From assembly GCA_029582265.1 (NCBI GenBank), contig CM055834.1, forward strand, positions 992,001-1,056,000: DNA of 64,000 bases. Direction: 5' to 3'. Below, piece after piece: positions 20,981 through 30,869 of this stretch. Position 1 is the first letter of the stretch. Every line of letters begins with the position of its first letter. This DNA is from Zoroaster sp. YZ-2022. Its lineage: Eukaryota > Echinodermata > Asteroidea > Forcipulatida > Zoroasteridae. Under the pieces are notes generated by a model. The model had not been told where the DNA came from, ran no database searches, and saw only the letters and a program-made list of their open reading frames with translations. Both the position numbers and the translations under genes were made by a program.

Positions 20981-21928
20981 GTAGAGGTGTCAAAAGGACG
21001 AAAAAACACACCATCGTGAAACTAGGTGCCATAATGTAATAATAAAACCATTCAAAAAGACGAAGACGAAGACGAAGACGAATACTGTAAAAATGTGATA
21101 AAATTCACAAAAAAATACAAGAGCTGTACAAAAAGGTGGTCGCCGCGGTGCAGCGCCCTCTACCAATCGGGGATCGGAGATCGATTGACTTACGATCTCA
21201 CGTTTAATAAAATTTTCAAACGTGATTAAAAGCACCGACGATAATGCAAAATATATCATAAGTGGGATTTCTTTAGAATATGAAGTCGTTCATATGCCGG
21301 AACTCGCTCGAACGATTAAAAATCAATATAGCAACCGGTTGTCGATATTGTTTGATCGCGTTTTAATGCAGAGCGTAGGCCCTAACCAAATACAACAAAA
21401 GCGATACGATATGGAATATAAATTTAAATACCCCCGCAAAAAGTATGAAAGGAATATTGTTTTTATTCAAAGAACCCGGTGTAAAAGAATCAAACAAATT
21501 TTATAATCCAAAAATCAATAAAGTTAAAATAACGATCGAAGGCGTTCCCAATCAACTCTACGCGGACGGACTGAATAGGTATCAACATTGGGAAGAAATT
21601 CAACAATATTTCGGTGATTCGAGCAAACAACACGCTATACAAGTCGTTAAAGCTCTGAATTTATCCAACGTCAAACAAGCCGATTATTTACTCAATCGAT
21701 ACGGTTTATTTTTAGATATGAGAACGAGCGACGACAATAAATTACACGGAAGCGGGAGACGAGTACAAAACTTATCCGAAGGAATTACCATTCGAATAGA
21801 GAAAGAAGCGGAAGCCCCGGGTGAATTAAAAATGTATACTTTTATTATTATGGACGCGCAACTCGTTATAAGAAATGGGCATTTTGAATCTGTCATTTAT
21901 TAATATTAGCGACTAATATTAAAAGGGA

Positions 21929-22510
21929 ATGTTGCCTAAATATCCACACGCTGGGCTCATTTGCGGTCAAACCGGATGCGGAAAAATTGAATTTGTTTTA
22001 AATTTATTAGAAAAAGAATATTGTAACTATTTCGAAATGATCGTCATATTATGTCCCACTCTCGGTGACAACGACACGTATCAAAATAGAAAATGGATTT
22101 GGAACGACGAGCGAGTGATCGTCGACGATTTAAAAAATTATACGTTAAACAAAGCGATAGAAATGTATAGCGATTTGTTCAAAGGAGACGAAACGTTGTT
22201 TATCATCGACGATTGTAGCGCGAGTAAAGATTTGCGATATAAATTTTGTTTTCGAAATGAGACGAATGCGTTGGTACACTTGGCTTTTAGCGGTCGACAC
22301 GCGCATCACAGCTGTTGGATCATTTCACAAAAATATAACAGCGTATTGAAAGATTTTAGAGAGCAACTCAAATGGGTGTGTTTATTTTATTGTAAAGATA
22401 GAGATTCGTTTGAAGATTGTCTTCGAGAAAATGATGTCATACCGACGAAAGAGTTGAGAGCAGATGCGCGAGAAATTAAAACGAGTCAAACATTGCAAAT
22501 TGATTTTTAA
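21929..22510 (+). CDS. FtsK/HerA-type genome packaging ATPase
   Basis: 193 codons, open throughout. A Walker A-like loop GLICGQTGCGKIEF lies near residues 9-22, and a hydrophobic-acidic Walker B (ETLFIIDDCS) near residues 89-98. A sensor-like stretch FSGRHAHHSCWIISQ follows, then LKWVCLFYCKDRDSF. The residue after the Walker A lysine is Ile instead of the usual Thr/Ser, which should weaken Mg-ATP binding and may reflect decay. In Polintons and related viruses this protein pumps DNA into capsids. It follows the capsid gene by 25 bases. The start context is TATTAAAAGGGAATG. Confidence 0.8.
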   Translation: MLPKYPHAGLICGQTGCGKIEFVLNLLEKEYCNYFEMIVILCPTLGDNDTYQNRKWIWNDERVIVDDLKNYTLNKAIEMYSDLFKGDETLFIIDDCSASKDLRYKFCFRNETNALVHLAFSGRHAHHSCWIISQKYNSVLKDFREQLKWVCLFYCKDRDSFEDCLRENDVIPTKELRADAREIKTSQTLQIDF

Positions 22511-22545
22511 AACGGATCAACCTACCGATTATGCGATTCTAGACT

Positions 22546-22882
22546 AAATTACCCTCCATTACTTAGTAATTACCCTCCATTACTGAATCGTTACCCTCCA
22601 TTACTTAGTAATTACCCTCCATTACTTAGTAATTACCCTCTATAGCAATTACCCTCCATTACTTAGTCATTACCCTCCATTACTTAGTAATTACCCTCCA
22701 TTACTGAATCGTTACCCTCCATTACTTAGCAATTACCCTCCATTACTTAGCAATTACCCTCCATTACTTAGTCATTACCCTCCATTACTTAGTCATTACC
22801 CTCCATTACTTAGCAATTACCCTCCATTACTTAGTAATTACCCTCCATTACTGAATCGTTACCCTTCATTACCGATTTGTTA
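22546..22882 (+). repeat. Minisatellite of TTACCCTCCATTACTTAG units
   Basis: About 15 copies of a roughly 21-22-bp unit (ATTACCCTCCATTACTTAGT, with variants ending GAATCG or TCATT) fill the gap between the ATPase and the next gene. It is absent elsewhere in the window and seems to have expanded inside the Polinton. Confidence 0.9.
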
Positions 22883-22922
22883 CTGAATTATTACTTAAAT
22901 AAATTATAAATACTTATAATAA

Positions 22923-23060
22923 ATGGAACAAAAGTCATTCATATTACCCCCACCATCGGATGGTAAAAGAAACAACTTGGGCTCCGCCGCGCAAGCGCCG
23001 CTGTTGCTAAAGCGAAAGCGTCTTTTCTCTGTTCCTGATGGATTATCTAGCATTACTTAT
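22923..23060 (+). pseudogene. Truncated duplicate of the next gene's 5' end
   Basis: The leader AAATACTTATAATAAATGGAA here and at 23103-23122 is the same. Downstream, both copies share ACCATC, GGATG and GCTAAAGC(G/A)AAAGC at similar spacing. The copy therefore seems to be a partial duplication of the promoter and N-terminus of the gene at 23117, now unrelated after about 23040. It contains GCTCCGCCGCGCAAGCG, which also occurs at 24002-24018. Confidence 0.5.
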
Positions 23061-23116
23061 TGGTTACTCTCTGTTTTTTTTTATTTTACTGATTATTCTA
23101 TAAATACTTATAATAA

Positions 23117-23753
23117 ATGGAAGACCTTCATAAACTATTAACCGAAAATCCACCCGTGTTAAGTTTACCATCCGCGGATGAAAGCGGCAACGTGCTGCTA
23201 AAGCAAAAGCAACAATATAAACGGCTCTTAGCCGTTGTAGCGGGAGGAGATTCAAAAAAAAAATCGGTAAAGAGTATTCCGTCAGCGACATTGAAGCTTT
23301 GTCTACGGAAGAGCGAGATGTATTATACACGCAATACGAAACTAAATTAGGGTCGTGATATAACAGAGTCTTTAGGTAGCGCCATTCTAACGCTATATGC
23401 TAAATTATTAGGATTTAGTTTAAGATCGTATTGATTTATACGGTCATCATTTTGAAATTGACGACGAAGGTAAATTAATTGCAGATTTAGAAAAAGATCC
23501 ATTCATTTCGAGCATGCTTTCTACCGTAGCGTGTGAAATATACTACAAGTACGGCATGTTGATAGCACCGCTCTCTGCAGCGCTAATTACGGCAAAACAT
23601 TTAAAACAAAAAGAAGAATCTTGTATAGATAATAAAAGCGATGGAGACGAACGAGTTGGAGAATGCGAATCAGACGATAAACGCTTCACCGCGCCAGCGC
23701 CAAGCGAGCACATCGTCGTCGACACCGTCGTCAGTAACGAAACCGATCAATAA
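23117..23753 (+). pseudogene. Unknown Polinton protein gene, frameshifted
   Basis: The start at 23117 (MEDLHKLLTENPPVL) follows TTATAATAAATG. The first frame closes at 23350. The neighbouring frame carries SDIEALSTEERDVLYTQYE over the same bases, and after further breaks the frame at 23514-23753 carries MLSTVACEIYYKYGMLIAPL and a charged tail. I recall proteins with this plan (proline-rich start, EEF/EER-type linker, DPF...YYK.G segment) near other Polinton-like genes. Its function is unknown. Its end overlaps the start of the next gene. Confidence 0.5.
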
Positions 23754-24099
23754 AAAAAAAATTAAAAAAAAAAGAGTCGCGGCTGGAAAAAGACTCGCGG
23801 AAATTAATAAAAAGAAAAAACAAGAATTAAAAAAAGGTGCGTTAAAAACTCGCTATGCAACGCCGCAAGCGTCGCAAAGTGATATACCGATAAAAGAAGA
23901 AAACAACGAGATAAACTATTACTATATCGCTATTGCCTTAGCCGTTGGAGGTTTGGGTGCTTATTACTTGTTTTCCAACCCAGCGCCGTCAAAACCTATA
24001 CGCTCCGCCGCGCAAGCGCAAACACCCGCACCCAAGCCAGAACTTGCGCCACCAAAACCCACGCCAACGAGAGAACTTGCTGTTTTTGAAATGGAATAA
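23641..24099 (+). CDS. Basic single-pass membrane protein with proline-rich tail
   Basis: 152 codons, open. A Ser/Thr/Gln-rich start leads to a highly basic stretch with KRVAAGKRLAEINKKKKQEL (about residues 44-63). One membrane segment follows (about 93-113, YYYIAIALAVGGLGAYYLF), then a Pro/Ala-rich tail ending VFEME. The motif RVAAGKRLAE is one I recall from the same gene neighbourhood in other invertebrates. DNA binding by the basic part and virion membrane location are inferences. It overlaps the previous gene in another frame. Confidence 0.6.
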   Translation: METNELENANQTINASPRQRQASTSSSTPSSVTKPINKKKIKKKRVAAGKRLAEINKKKKQELKKGALKTRYATPQASQSDIPIKEENNEINYYYIAIALAVGGLGAYYLFSNPAPSKPIRSAAQAQTPAPKPELAPPKPTPTRELAVFEME

Positions 24100-24140
24100 A
24101 AAAAAAATTAAAAAATAATTATATTTAACAAGTATAAAAT

Positions 24141-24392
24141 ATGATGGATACAAAAACAATCGCCAATTCAGCTTATGACAGTGCCGTTTTGGGACTTTTT
24201 ACCGATTTATACAGCATACTCGGTAAAAAAGTATTAAGCATAGAACCAGCCAATTTAGGAAAATTGGATATAAAAGACGGGCTAAAACTCAGCACGACAG
24301 TCGCAGCGGCTTCGATGACGCAAATGTGGTTAGTCAATCAAAAAAAATTACCAGACTCGATTAGGCCTATGCCTAGTGATTCTACGGAATAA
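24141..24392 (+). CDS. Small unknown Polinton protein
   Basis: 83 codons starting MMDTKTIANSAYDSAVLGL directly behind TATAAAAT. Probably helical, with LSTTVAAASMTQMWL near residues 50-64. The frame is intact. It lies between the basic membrane protein and the integrase on the same strand. No family was recognised. Confidence 0.55.
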   Translation: MMDTKTIANSAYDSAVLGLFTDLYSILGKKVLSIEPANLGKLDIKDGLKLSTTVAAASMTQMWLVNQKKLPDSIRPMPSDSTE

Positions 24393-24415
24393 AATATATT
24401 GCACAATATTAAAAA

Positions 24416-25424
24416 ATGGATAAACGAGTAAAACAAAAGCTACAAAATGTCTATTATAGTCCGAAAGGATACTGGAAAGGTCTCGACGCGATTAATAAAT
24501 TAGCTAAAGAAACTAAGGTGAATAAAAAATTTGTTTCGCAGTGGATAAAAAAGCAAGCGCTGTGGCAAATTTATTTACCCTATCCTAAATACATTCCTAG
24601 ACCGACTAGTTCAAATAGTACGTTGGAAAAACCAAATGAAGTTCATCAAGCAGATTTGTTGTTTCTTCAGCACGATACAATCGGTAAGTGTAAAACCAAA
24701 AAGACGTACAAGTACGCGTTAACCGTTGCGGATGAAGCCAGCAGATATAAAGAAGCTGAACCGTTGAAGCTGAAGCCGCTCAAGGCAGTCTAGTGTTTGA
24801 AAAAAATTATAAACGTTCGCCGCTCACTTGGCCAAAAATTTTAAAAGTCGATCCTGGAAAAGAATTTATGTCGACCGTCGGTGTATTAATGAGTAAACAC
24901 GATGTAAAAATCCAAAGAAGCGAAGCCGGTAATCATAGAGCTCAGGGTATAGTAGAGCGATTCAATAAAACTTTAGCCGAAAGAACATTTTCTCATCAAT
25001 ACGCTAAAGAAATAGCGACGGATACGAGAAATAGAGAATGGGTTAAAAGATTACCGCTAGTCGTAAAAGCATTAAACGACGAAACGACCAGACTCATAAA
25101 TTTAAAACCTAAAGACCCGATTAAGTTGTCCGTCGTCGAGCAAAATCCAGCCTCACCGGCTATTACTAAAAAGAAAGAAAAAGAATCCCAACTAGCAGTT
25201 TGGTTCGGTATTTATACGCACCCGGTGAAGCTGAAAAAGATATGAGACGTCGTGCGACCGATCCTATATGGAGTATAAAAATTTATAGATTAGCTAAAAC
25301 GATGAAAGCTGCGAATCGACCCATCTTGTATTATTTAGAAGCGGGCCCCGCTCGTAGTTTTGTAAAAGAAGAATTACAAATTGTACCGCCAGATACGGAA
25401 AATCCACCGATTAAACAATTATAA
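24416..25424 (+). pseudogene. Polinton integrase (retroviral DDE type), frameshifted
   Basis: The integrase joins element ends to host DNA. The N-terminus (YYSPKGYWKGLDAINKLAK) is followed by a helix-turn-helix-like part. The catalytic core shows the first Asp in VHQADLLFLQ, a strand TYKYALTVADEASR, the second Asp in LKVDPGKEFMS, and the Glu in GIVERFNKTLAER, the D,D-35-E pattern. The C-terminal part, near 25245-25424, resembles the SH3-like end domain (IYRLAK...YYLEAGPARSFVKEEL). Frames change near 24790 and near 25200-25245, so the copy is inactive. The start context is TATTAAAAAATGG. Confidence 0.85.
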
Positions 25425-25432
25425 CTCATGTA

Positions 25433-28400
25433 ATTGCTGAAATTTTATAGTGACCGTAAGCTATAGTATGTATTCCATCCTCTAAAATATATCTCTTTGT
25501 ATCGAGAGCGTCTAACGATTTTTTATCAACTTTTATAGTATAAAGATGATGACCCTGGTTTCTAATAAATTTCATCTTGTCACGATACGCTTTATTTTCG
25601 AGTAAAACTCTTTTATAGTTTTCGTGGTTAATTTTCTTTTCTAAAACTTGTTTTTTAACGCCTTTAGCTTTTTTTAGTTCTTTCGAAAAAACACTAGGTC
25701 TTAAGCCGGTAGGTTTTTTGTTTCTATTTCTTCTTGTAAAAGTAACGAGTATATTTTTGCTCTTAAACCCGCAAATTCAGAAATAGGTACGCCGGCTGTC
25801 TCATCTTTAAATTTTCCAATCACTTTTTATTAACTTTCGAATGTAAAAAATGTTCTTGTTTATTATTACTAAAGTCGTATAAATCATAATCTTTTAATAA
25901 ATCTTTATAAACATCTTCGGTTTCAATATCAACCATTAAACTGTCTGTATCCGTGTAAAGTAGTTTGCATTTGTCTTCATATTTCTTTTTTAAATGATTG
26001 TACATGTAAAGTTTAGCTAATTCTAAAATGTTCATTCCTACATAGATTGGTTTATTGAGTACGAGACTTGTTTTGTACATATGAATCGCCGCCAAGTCAA
26101 AGCCTTCAAAAAAAATTTGCTCGGCAAAAGTTGGCTTTGCTATTTTTTACAAATGCGTTCTTTGTCCTTTTCGTCGTCTGGTCTCACGAGATCCACATTA
26201 ATACGATTTCGTACATTTTCCATCGTTTTTCCAAAAACTGAATTATTCATCAGTTTGTACAAGTCTTTCTCAAAATCTGACGTTACATTTTTTCTGAATT
26301 CAGTGTTTAAATTAATGTATGATTTCATCCATGACGATTCATCAAATTCTAAAACGCGATGAATTTTTGTTAGTTTCATACCGAGTTGTAAATATTTTTG
26401 TAAATTCTGATAATGAATAACGTATTTAGTTTTGTCGTCTAAATTAGCGACTAATTTTTGAACGTTTGGAGTAAGTTTGTCACCCAATAACTTTTTTTGA
26501 TACGGCGACAGTTTCGCTACCGTTAATTTCTCTGGCACGAGTGGATAATCGTTATGAAAATCGTGTAATTTTTTAGAGTATTCTAAATCAACTTCTAAAA
26601 TATGCCCTCTTCCATATTTTAATCCTTTTTTCTTTTTATGAAAATAATGTTCATTAACTCGTTCTTGAGTCAACCATTTAAATTTACCAGTTGGTAAAGG
26701 TTGACTCATCGCATGACCGTACAAATTATTCGCGTCTAAATACATAATGTAACTCGTTGGTTTTGATGGATCGTAACCCTCGCATTTTGGATTGTTTGCT
26801 TTAGAGTATCTATTACTCACCATAACTATTCCTCCTCTCAAACCTTTTTCTATAAATAAATACATGTCGATATCCGTCAACAACTCTAGACAAACTCTCG
26901 AATGTTTTAATAAAGCGTCCCAACTCAAACTCGGACTCGTATAATAATGAGCCAGATCTAAACCGAAAATTTTCAAACACGTCCGCTAATAACAAAACAT
27001 CGGTACGCACGTACAAATCGTGATAATCACCTAGAGTTTTACAATCAAATTTAGTCCAAACCTTTTTTGCGTGCTCATATTCTTCTTTAATAATACCGTC
27101 TTTATTTAAACTACTGTAAAAATTTTCTCGCGAAGGAAGTTGTTTTTCGTCAAAACGTTCAAAACTATCCATGTATTCGTAAGGATAAATACCCTTTTGT
27201 TTTAAAAGATTAAATTTTTCAGAGTCGGGTTCGTGTCATTTCGTAATACGAAAAGATTTACTCGATTCGACTATTTTATTGAGCGAATAAGGTAAAAATT
27301 GAAAACTATCGAGAAATCGTAGTTGACCGATTGAAAAAGAAATATACTTTTCCATATTGTTTGGAATACACGTTAGTTCTCCTTCGCTACGACTCATTCC
27401 TTGCATAATGAGATGAGAGTCGTAGCCTCGTAAATTATGAATAAAAACGGGTATAAATGTTTTGCCATCTTTTCTACAGACCAACAACGACATTTTGGGT
27501 CGTTGTTATCGCGCCAATAAGATTTTTCGCATATCCAGCACTGTTTAGCATTTTTAAAATCTTCTTCATCTTCTTTAGTCATAATCAAATCTTTAGGGTT
27601 TGCAAATATCGCGTTGATCTTTACTACTTCATTCGACAAATTATTTAAAAAGTGGCCAACTGCATCTTCACCCCTGTATGTAAACGACGCAAATATTCCG
27701 CCGTCGCATCGAATAATGACGTACGAATAACCGCACGGAAGGTGCTCTTGTTTTGTATAAGTTTTATCGCCTAGATTTTTTCTCATTAAAGGTAAAATTG
27801 CTTCAAAGTCCGCGTATATAGAGTAAGGAACTTTCATCTTTTTATGAAAATTTAAAAATTTCAACGTATCGTTTTTACCCTTTATCGGCATCGTGTATTT
27901 TACCGCTCTACCACCTATACCTCTACACTCTTTCGTGTGATTTAAAAGTAGTTCTTCTCTAGTAAAATTACACAAGCAACGACTGCAAAAGTGCTTTTTA
28001 GCTTTATGATTTGTTTGATCGTAAAGTAATTTATTAAAATCCTTAATATAAACGTAGTGAGATCTAGTTGCTCCTTGTTCTTGTTCTTGGATTAATAATA
28101 ATTGTATACGTTTTTTCTCATAATCTTCATCACTAATGAATACAGGAACGACCGAAGAAAATTTATCCAAACGTTTATCGCGATACTGTTTTGTTTCTCT
28201 ACTCGATCAATCTGACTGATTGGTGTAGGAGCATCGATATTATCAAAATTTAAACCATCCTCTATAGGGTATTTAGACATTCTATCAACATTCTTTTTTG
28301 CGGGAAAACGAGCGACGCGAAGCGCCCATCGCAAACAATTATCATCTTTGTTTTTTACGTTGATGCATGCTTTTTTATTTTTTATGTAATTAGGTAGCTC

Positions 28401-29126
28401 GATATAAGAACCGCCTCTCAAAGGTCGATACCTTGAAATTGTAAGATTTAATTGTTCAAAACGATCTACGATCCATCCAGTACCTCTTGTTGTAAAAGTT
28501 TCTATAACTTCTCCAATTCTATCAAAACCCCTAGCTAATTTAGCTTTAATATTATTCATATTTAATAAAGTTATTTGTTCAGAAAAATGAAAAGGAACCG
28601 TCAAAAACTCAATCCCACCCTCAGCTCTTCTTTTATAAAATTTAACCCACAAGTATATCATAAACTTGTACGGTCCAAATTCTTGTAAATCTAAAGTCAA
28701 CTTTTCGATTATCGGTGCTTCGTCACCTTCGTAAAACACATGTATATCTTTTTCTCTTTTATGACCCGGCGGTATAGTCATTATTCGCCTTCGCAAATAT
28801 TGTCCACCATCAATCGGTGGTTCATCGAATTCTAAAACACCGTGGCGCCAATCTCTCACAATCTTATACAAATCTTTTCGCAATCGTCTTACTGGTCCTA
28901 TCGGAATACCTTCTGCTTCTATAACAGCCTCAAGTTGACGCTTTGTTAATTTTGTTAATGGTCTTGGTTTATGCCGTTTTATATATTTTTTTACTGCGTT
29001 GTAATAAGAACGTTTATCTACTTTACCCTTTTGGTTTTGCACGAGAATTAATGGTCTGTGTTCTCGCGCAAACTCTTTCAATTCTCTCAATCTCCATTTC
29101 GATAAATATCTTATTCTCTCTTCCAT
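25433..29126 (-). pseudogene. Protein-primed-type family B DNA polymerase, multiply frameshifted
   Basis: Replicates the element. Read from 29126, an N-terminal basic region of about 340 codons includes YRPLRGGSYIELP and NKDDNCLRWALRVAR. The exonuclease follows: Exo I SIYADFEAIL, Exo II HNLRGYDSHLI, Exo III YVRTDVLLLADVFE, with cysteine pairs (CSRCLCNF..., CWICEK) between. Polymerase motif A is YIMYLDANNLYGHAM, motif B KLMNNSVFGKTMEN, and motif C LLYTDTDSLMVDI. The C-terminus near 25433-25830 includes RYILEDGIHTIAYGH. At least six frame changes (near 28130, 27490, 27200, 26900-26980, 26120, 25825) make it a pseudogene. It spans about 1,230 codons, normal for a Polinton PolB. Confidence 0.9.
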
Positions 29127-29510
29127 ACTCTCTTTACTATTATCTACATAATATCAAATCGTTATTTCGATTTTTTACTACTAAAGCCAATATCTTTTTT
29201 TAGCGAGCTAGATTTTACGCGCTATTTTTACAACCTATACAAACCTACCCTACCAAACTTGACCTTTCATGAAAGCTCATCAAACACGCCCATTTTTAAA
29301 CAACTGTCCTCAAACGCACCCTCCCACTCATCAAATACGCCCATTTTTAAACAACTGTCCTCAAACACACCCTCCCACTCATCAAACACACCCATTTTTA
29401 ACCTAAAAATCATTTTTTACCTAAATAAAAAAAATTCATAAAAATCATTTTTAGATAAAAATCATTTTTTAGATAAAAATATCTAAGTGAGCCAGAAGCC
29501 CCATTTTCAT
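29127..29510. other. Right subterminal region of the Polinton
   Basis: AT-rich. It contains a 51-bp tandem repeat (29268-29399) and ATCATTTTT-type repeats at 29411-29490. No gene was seen. Confidence 0.5.
29268..29399 (+). repeat. 51-bp tandem repeat, about 2.6 copies
   Basis: The unit begins CTCATCAAACACGCCCATTT and continues with AAACAACTGTCCTCAAAC and CACCCTCCCA. The third copy is partial. Subterminal tandem repeats are common in Polintons. Confidence 0.85.
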
Positions 29511-29528
29511 ATACTACTAATGTGCCAT
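29511..29528 (-). repeat. Right terminal inverted repeat of the Polinton
   Basis: ATACTACTAATGTGCCATG is the complement, with a one-base gap, of the left end at 3334-3351. Beyond it the two flanks no longer resemble each other. Confidence 0.55.
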
Positions 29529-29651
29529 GTTATTGTCATATTTGAATGATGCAATGCCACACCTAGAAACTTCAAAAGAACATTGCCTACCAGCAGGTGA
29601 AGCAAGTAGTAGAACCACTGCCATCAGAACCACTATCAACTTCGTATTCAT
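29517..29651 (-). CDS. Possible signal-peptide exon, unknown secreted protein
   Basis: On the minus strand, MNTKLIVVLMAVVLLLASPA is a textbook signal peptide. A donor-like GTAGGC lies directly after its Pro-Ala, so the remaining residues may be intronic read-through. The end of the ORF runs into the Polinton end repeat. It could be the first exon of a host gene whose first intron received the Polinton, or a chance ORF. Confidence 0.35.
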   Translation of the reverse strand: MNTKLIVVLMAVVLLLASPAGRQCSFEVSRCGIASFKYDNNMAH

Positions 29652-30450
29652 CTTGCTCTCAACAACGTAATACGAAAACGTCAGTCCCTCAAAACCTTCA
29701 GAATTCAGCAAAACCTTCAGACAACAAGAACAGAGAAAGTTGTGAAAATATGCACTGCCATTTTTTTTAAATTTTCTTTACTAAATAAGGTTTAAAATAA
29801 AAGCCGATGAATATAGATTACAGGGAAAGTATAACATTTTGTAATGTTGGCAAAATTGCTTCTTCTAAAGGTAACGTATATAATATTGGTAATGCTAAAA
29901 TAACTAAATTGTCGAATTATAATGTAAAACTTACTTGGTATAAAGCTGATGGTAGTATCAATCTTCTCAATGGCTATGGTCCTTGTACTTTGAATCCTTT
30001 TTAGTTTGTGATTACAGTATAGACGGAGTGCACGCCTCATAAGTTGTCTGGTATTTTGCCCTAGGTTTCTTGCTCAGCTATTTCACTTCGATAATGCTGT
30101 ACCTATTCACATCTAATCCCTCTTTTGACTGGTCCCAGGTACCTCTGTTCAATCTTGTACCTCCTCTTTTGTGTTTCTTTCACACCTGACTAACTCATAA
30201 TCCACTCTTGCGTATTTGTAAATGAGTGTATTGTAACCCGCCGACCAGTTCAAGGACTACAAGTAGGTGTGTGTTACTCAGTCCAAGGCTATTTCTTCTC
30301 TGACCGTGGGAACCCGCTCATATCAAACACAGTCTTGGGAACTTCATGTAATCTGTCCCCCCCAAAAAAAACACAACAACAACAAACAAACAAACAAAAC
30401 AATACAAAACAAAAAAACGATGGAAACCACTACGCATGCGTCAAATTGAA
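29652..30450. other. Flanking DNA, no gene called
   Basis: An ORF at 29807-30001 has no recognisable family. An A/AAC-rich low-complexity run lies at about 30363-30418. Nothing else was seen. Confidence 0.4.
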
Positions 30451-30869
30451 ATGCTAGCGCAGCCTATATTTTTGGTGCGCACGCGTATACAATAACAGAT
30501 TGCCGTGTTCACTGTACTGATCGACAACTCCACGGCAGTCCGTTGTTGTATATGCGCGTGCGCACCAAAAAAGTTGGGCCGCGCTCACTGATCTCTATAC
30601 TAACTGATAGGAGATCGCGCTGATTGGCTGAAGCTCGTTGTTCGCCATCTTTGTTCCCCAAGAAAGAAGGCGCATGCGTGACGGCCGGACAGGTTTACTG
30701 CTACCCGACCGACAACAATGCTGAGTGCTGCTGATCATGCTAACATGACATTTGACACTTGACCTTTTGGGGGAACCAACATGGCGGCCGGTTACTTCAA
30801 CTTTTTATAGGCCAATCAGCGCCCATCTCCTATCCAGTTAGTATAGATATCAGTGGCCGCGCTAGCATA
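30451..30869. repeat. Nested palindromic element
   Basis: Outer arms: GCTAGCGC near 30455 pairs with GCGCTAGC near 30857. A longer arm, CACTGATCTCTATACTAACT near 30586-30605, pairs with its complement near 30835-30857 (AGTTAGTATAGATATCAGTG). An inner inverted pair, TTTGGTGCGCACGCGTATAC near 30470, mirrors TATATGCGCGTGCGCACCAAA near 30549. It looks like a foldback element with a second palindrome inserted. Confidence 0.65.

Larger units (their letters stand above)
16776..21171 (-). mobile_element. Jockey/CR1-type LINE inserted in the capsid gene
   Basis: A reverse-strand LINE whose 3' tail is the ATTGA-rich repeat at about 16776-16800 (TCAATTCAATTCAATTCATT on the plus strand). Its coding runs from about 19964 down to 17304 and its 5' region reaches about 21165. 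The capsid reading stops on one side and restarts on the other. No clean target duplication was seen. A second transposon (20035-20980) sits in its 5' region. Other contents are a (GACGAA)n run at 21059-21083 and poly-C at 17107-17120. Confidence 0.8.
16260..21903 (+). pseudogene. Candidate major capsid protein gene, split by a LINE
   Basis: The N-terminal part (16260 to about 16775) is open for about 170 codons: MTNAYGDVLDPY, NLGINDVIVPGKVRLAFNI, IGRAIVKNITIKMEGNEIF, RYHIPLDFELTD. The rest resumes at about 21172 (GDRLTYDLTF), with frame breaks near 21205-21222 and 21440-21470. It ends at 21903 after FYNPKINKVKITIEGVPNQLY, LHGSGRR and KMYTFIIMDAQLVI. The total is about 415 codons, strand-rich throughout. 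It lies 25 bases before the packaging ATPase, as capsid genes often do in Polintons. A double-jelly-roll capsid is inferred from size, position and strand pattern; I cannot prove the fold. ORFs running from capsid into LINE sequence are artefacts. Confidence 0.6.
3334..29528. mobile_element. Degraded Polinton/Maverick-type virus-like element
   Basis: The span carries the diagnostic Polinton trio: family B DNA polymerase with protein-primed-type motifs (25433-29126, minus), retroviral-type integrase (24416-25424, plus) and packaging ATPase (21929-22510, plus). Next to the ATPase lies a candidate major capsid gene, and there are many small structural-type genes in both orientations. The ends are marked by a short inverted repeat (CACATTAGTAGTATA type) at 3334-3351 and 29511-29528. 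Polintons usually end in AG...CT with 6-bp target duplications; I see no clear direct 6-bp TSD. Two later insertions (7264-14719 and about 16776-21171) split it. Frameshifts in most genes mean it is an old, inactive copy. An adenain-like cysteine protease, normal in Polintons and adintoviruses, was not found. Confidence 0.85.

Noticed and set aside
22546..22882. CRISPR-like array
   Set aside because: Units are contiguous 21-22-bp repeats without unique spacers, in a eukaryotic element; it is a minisatellite.
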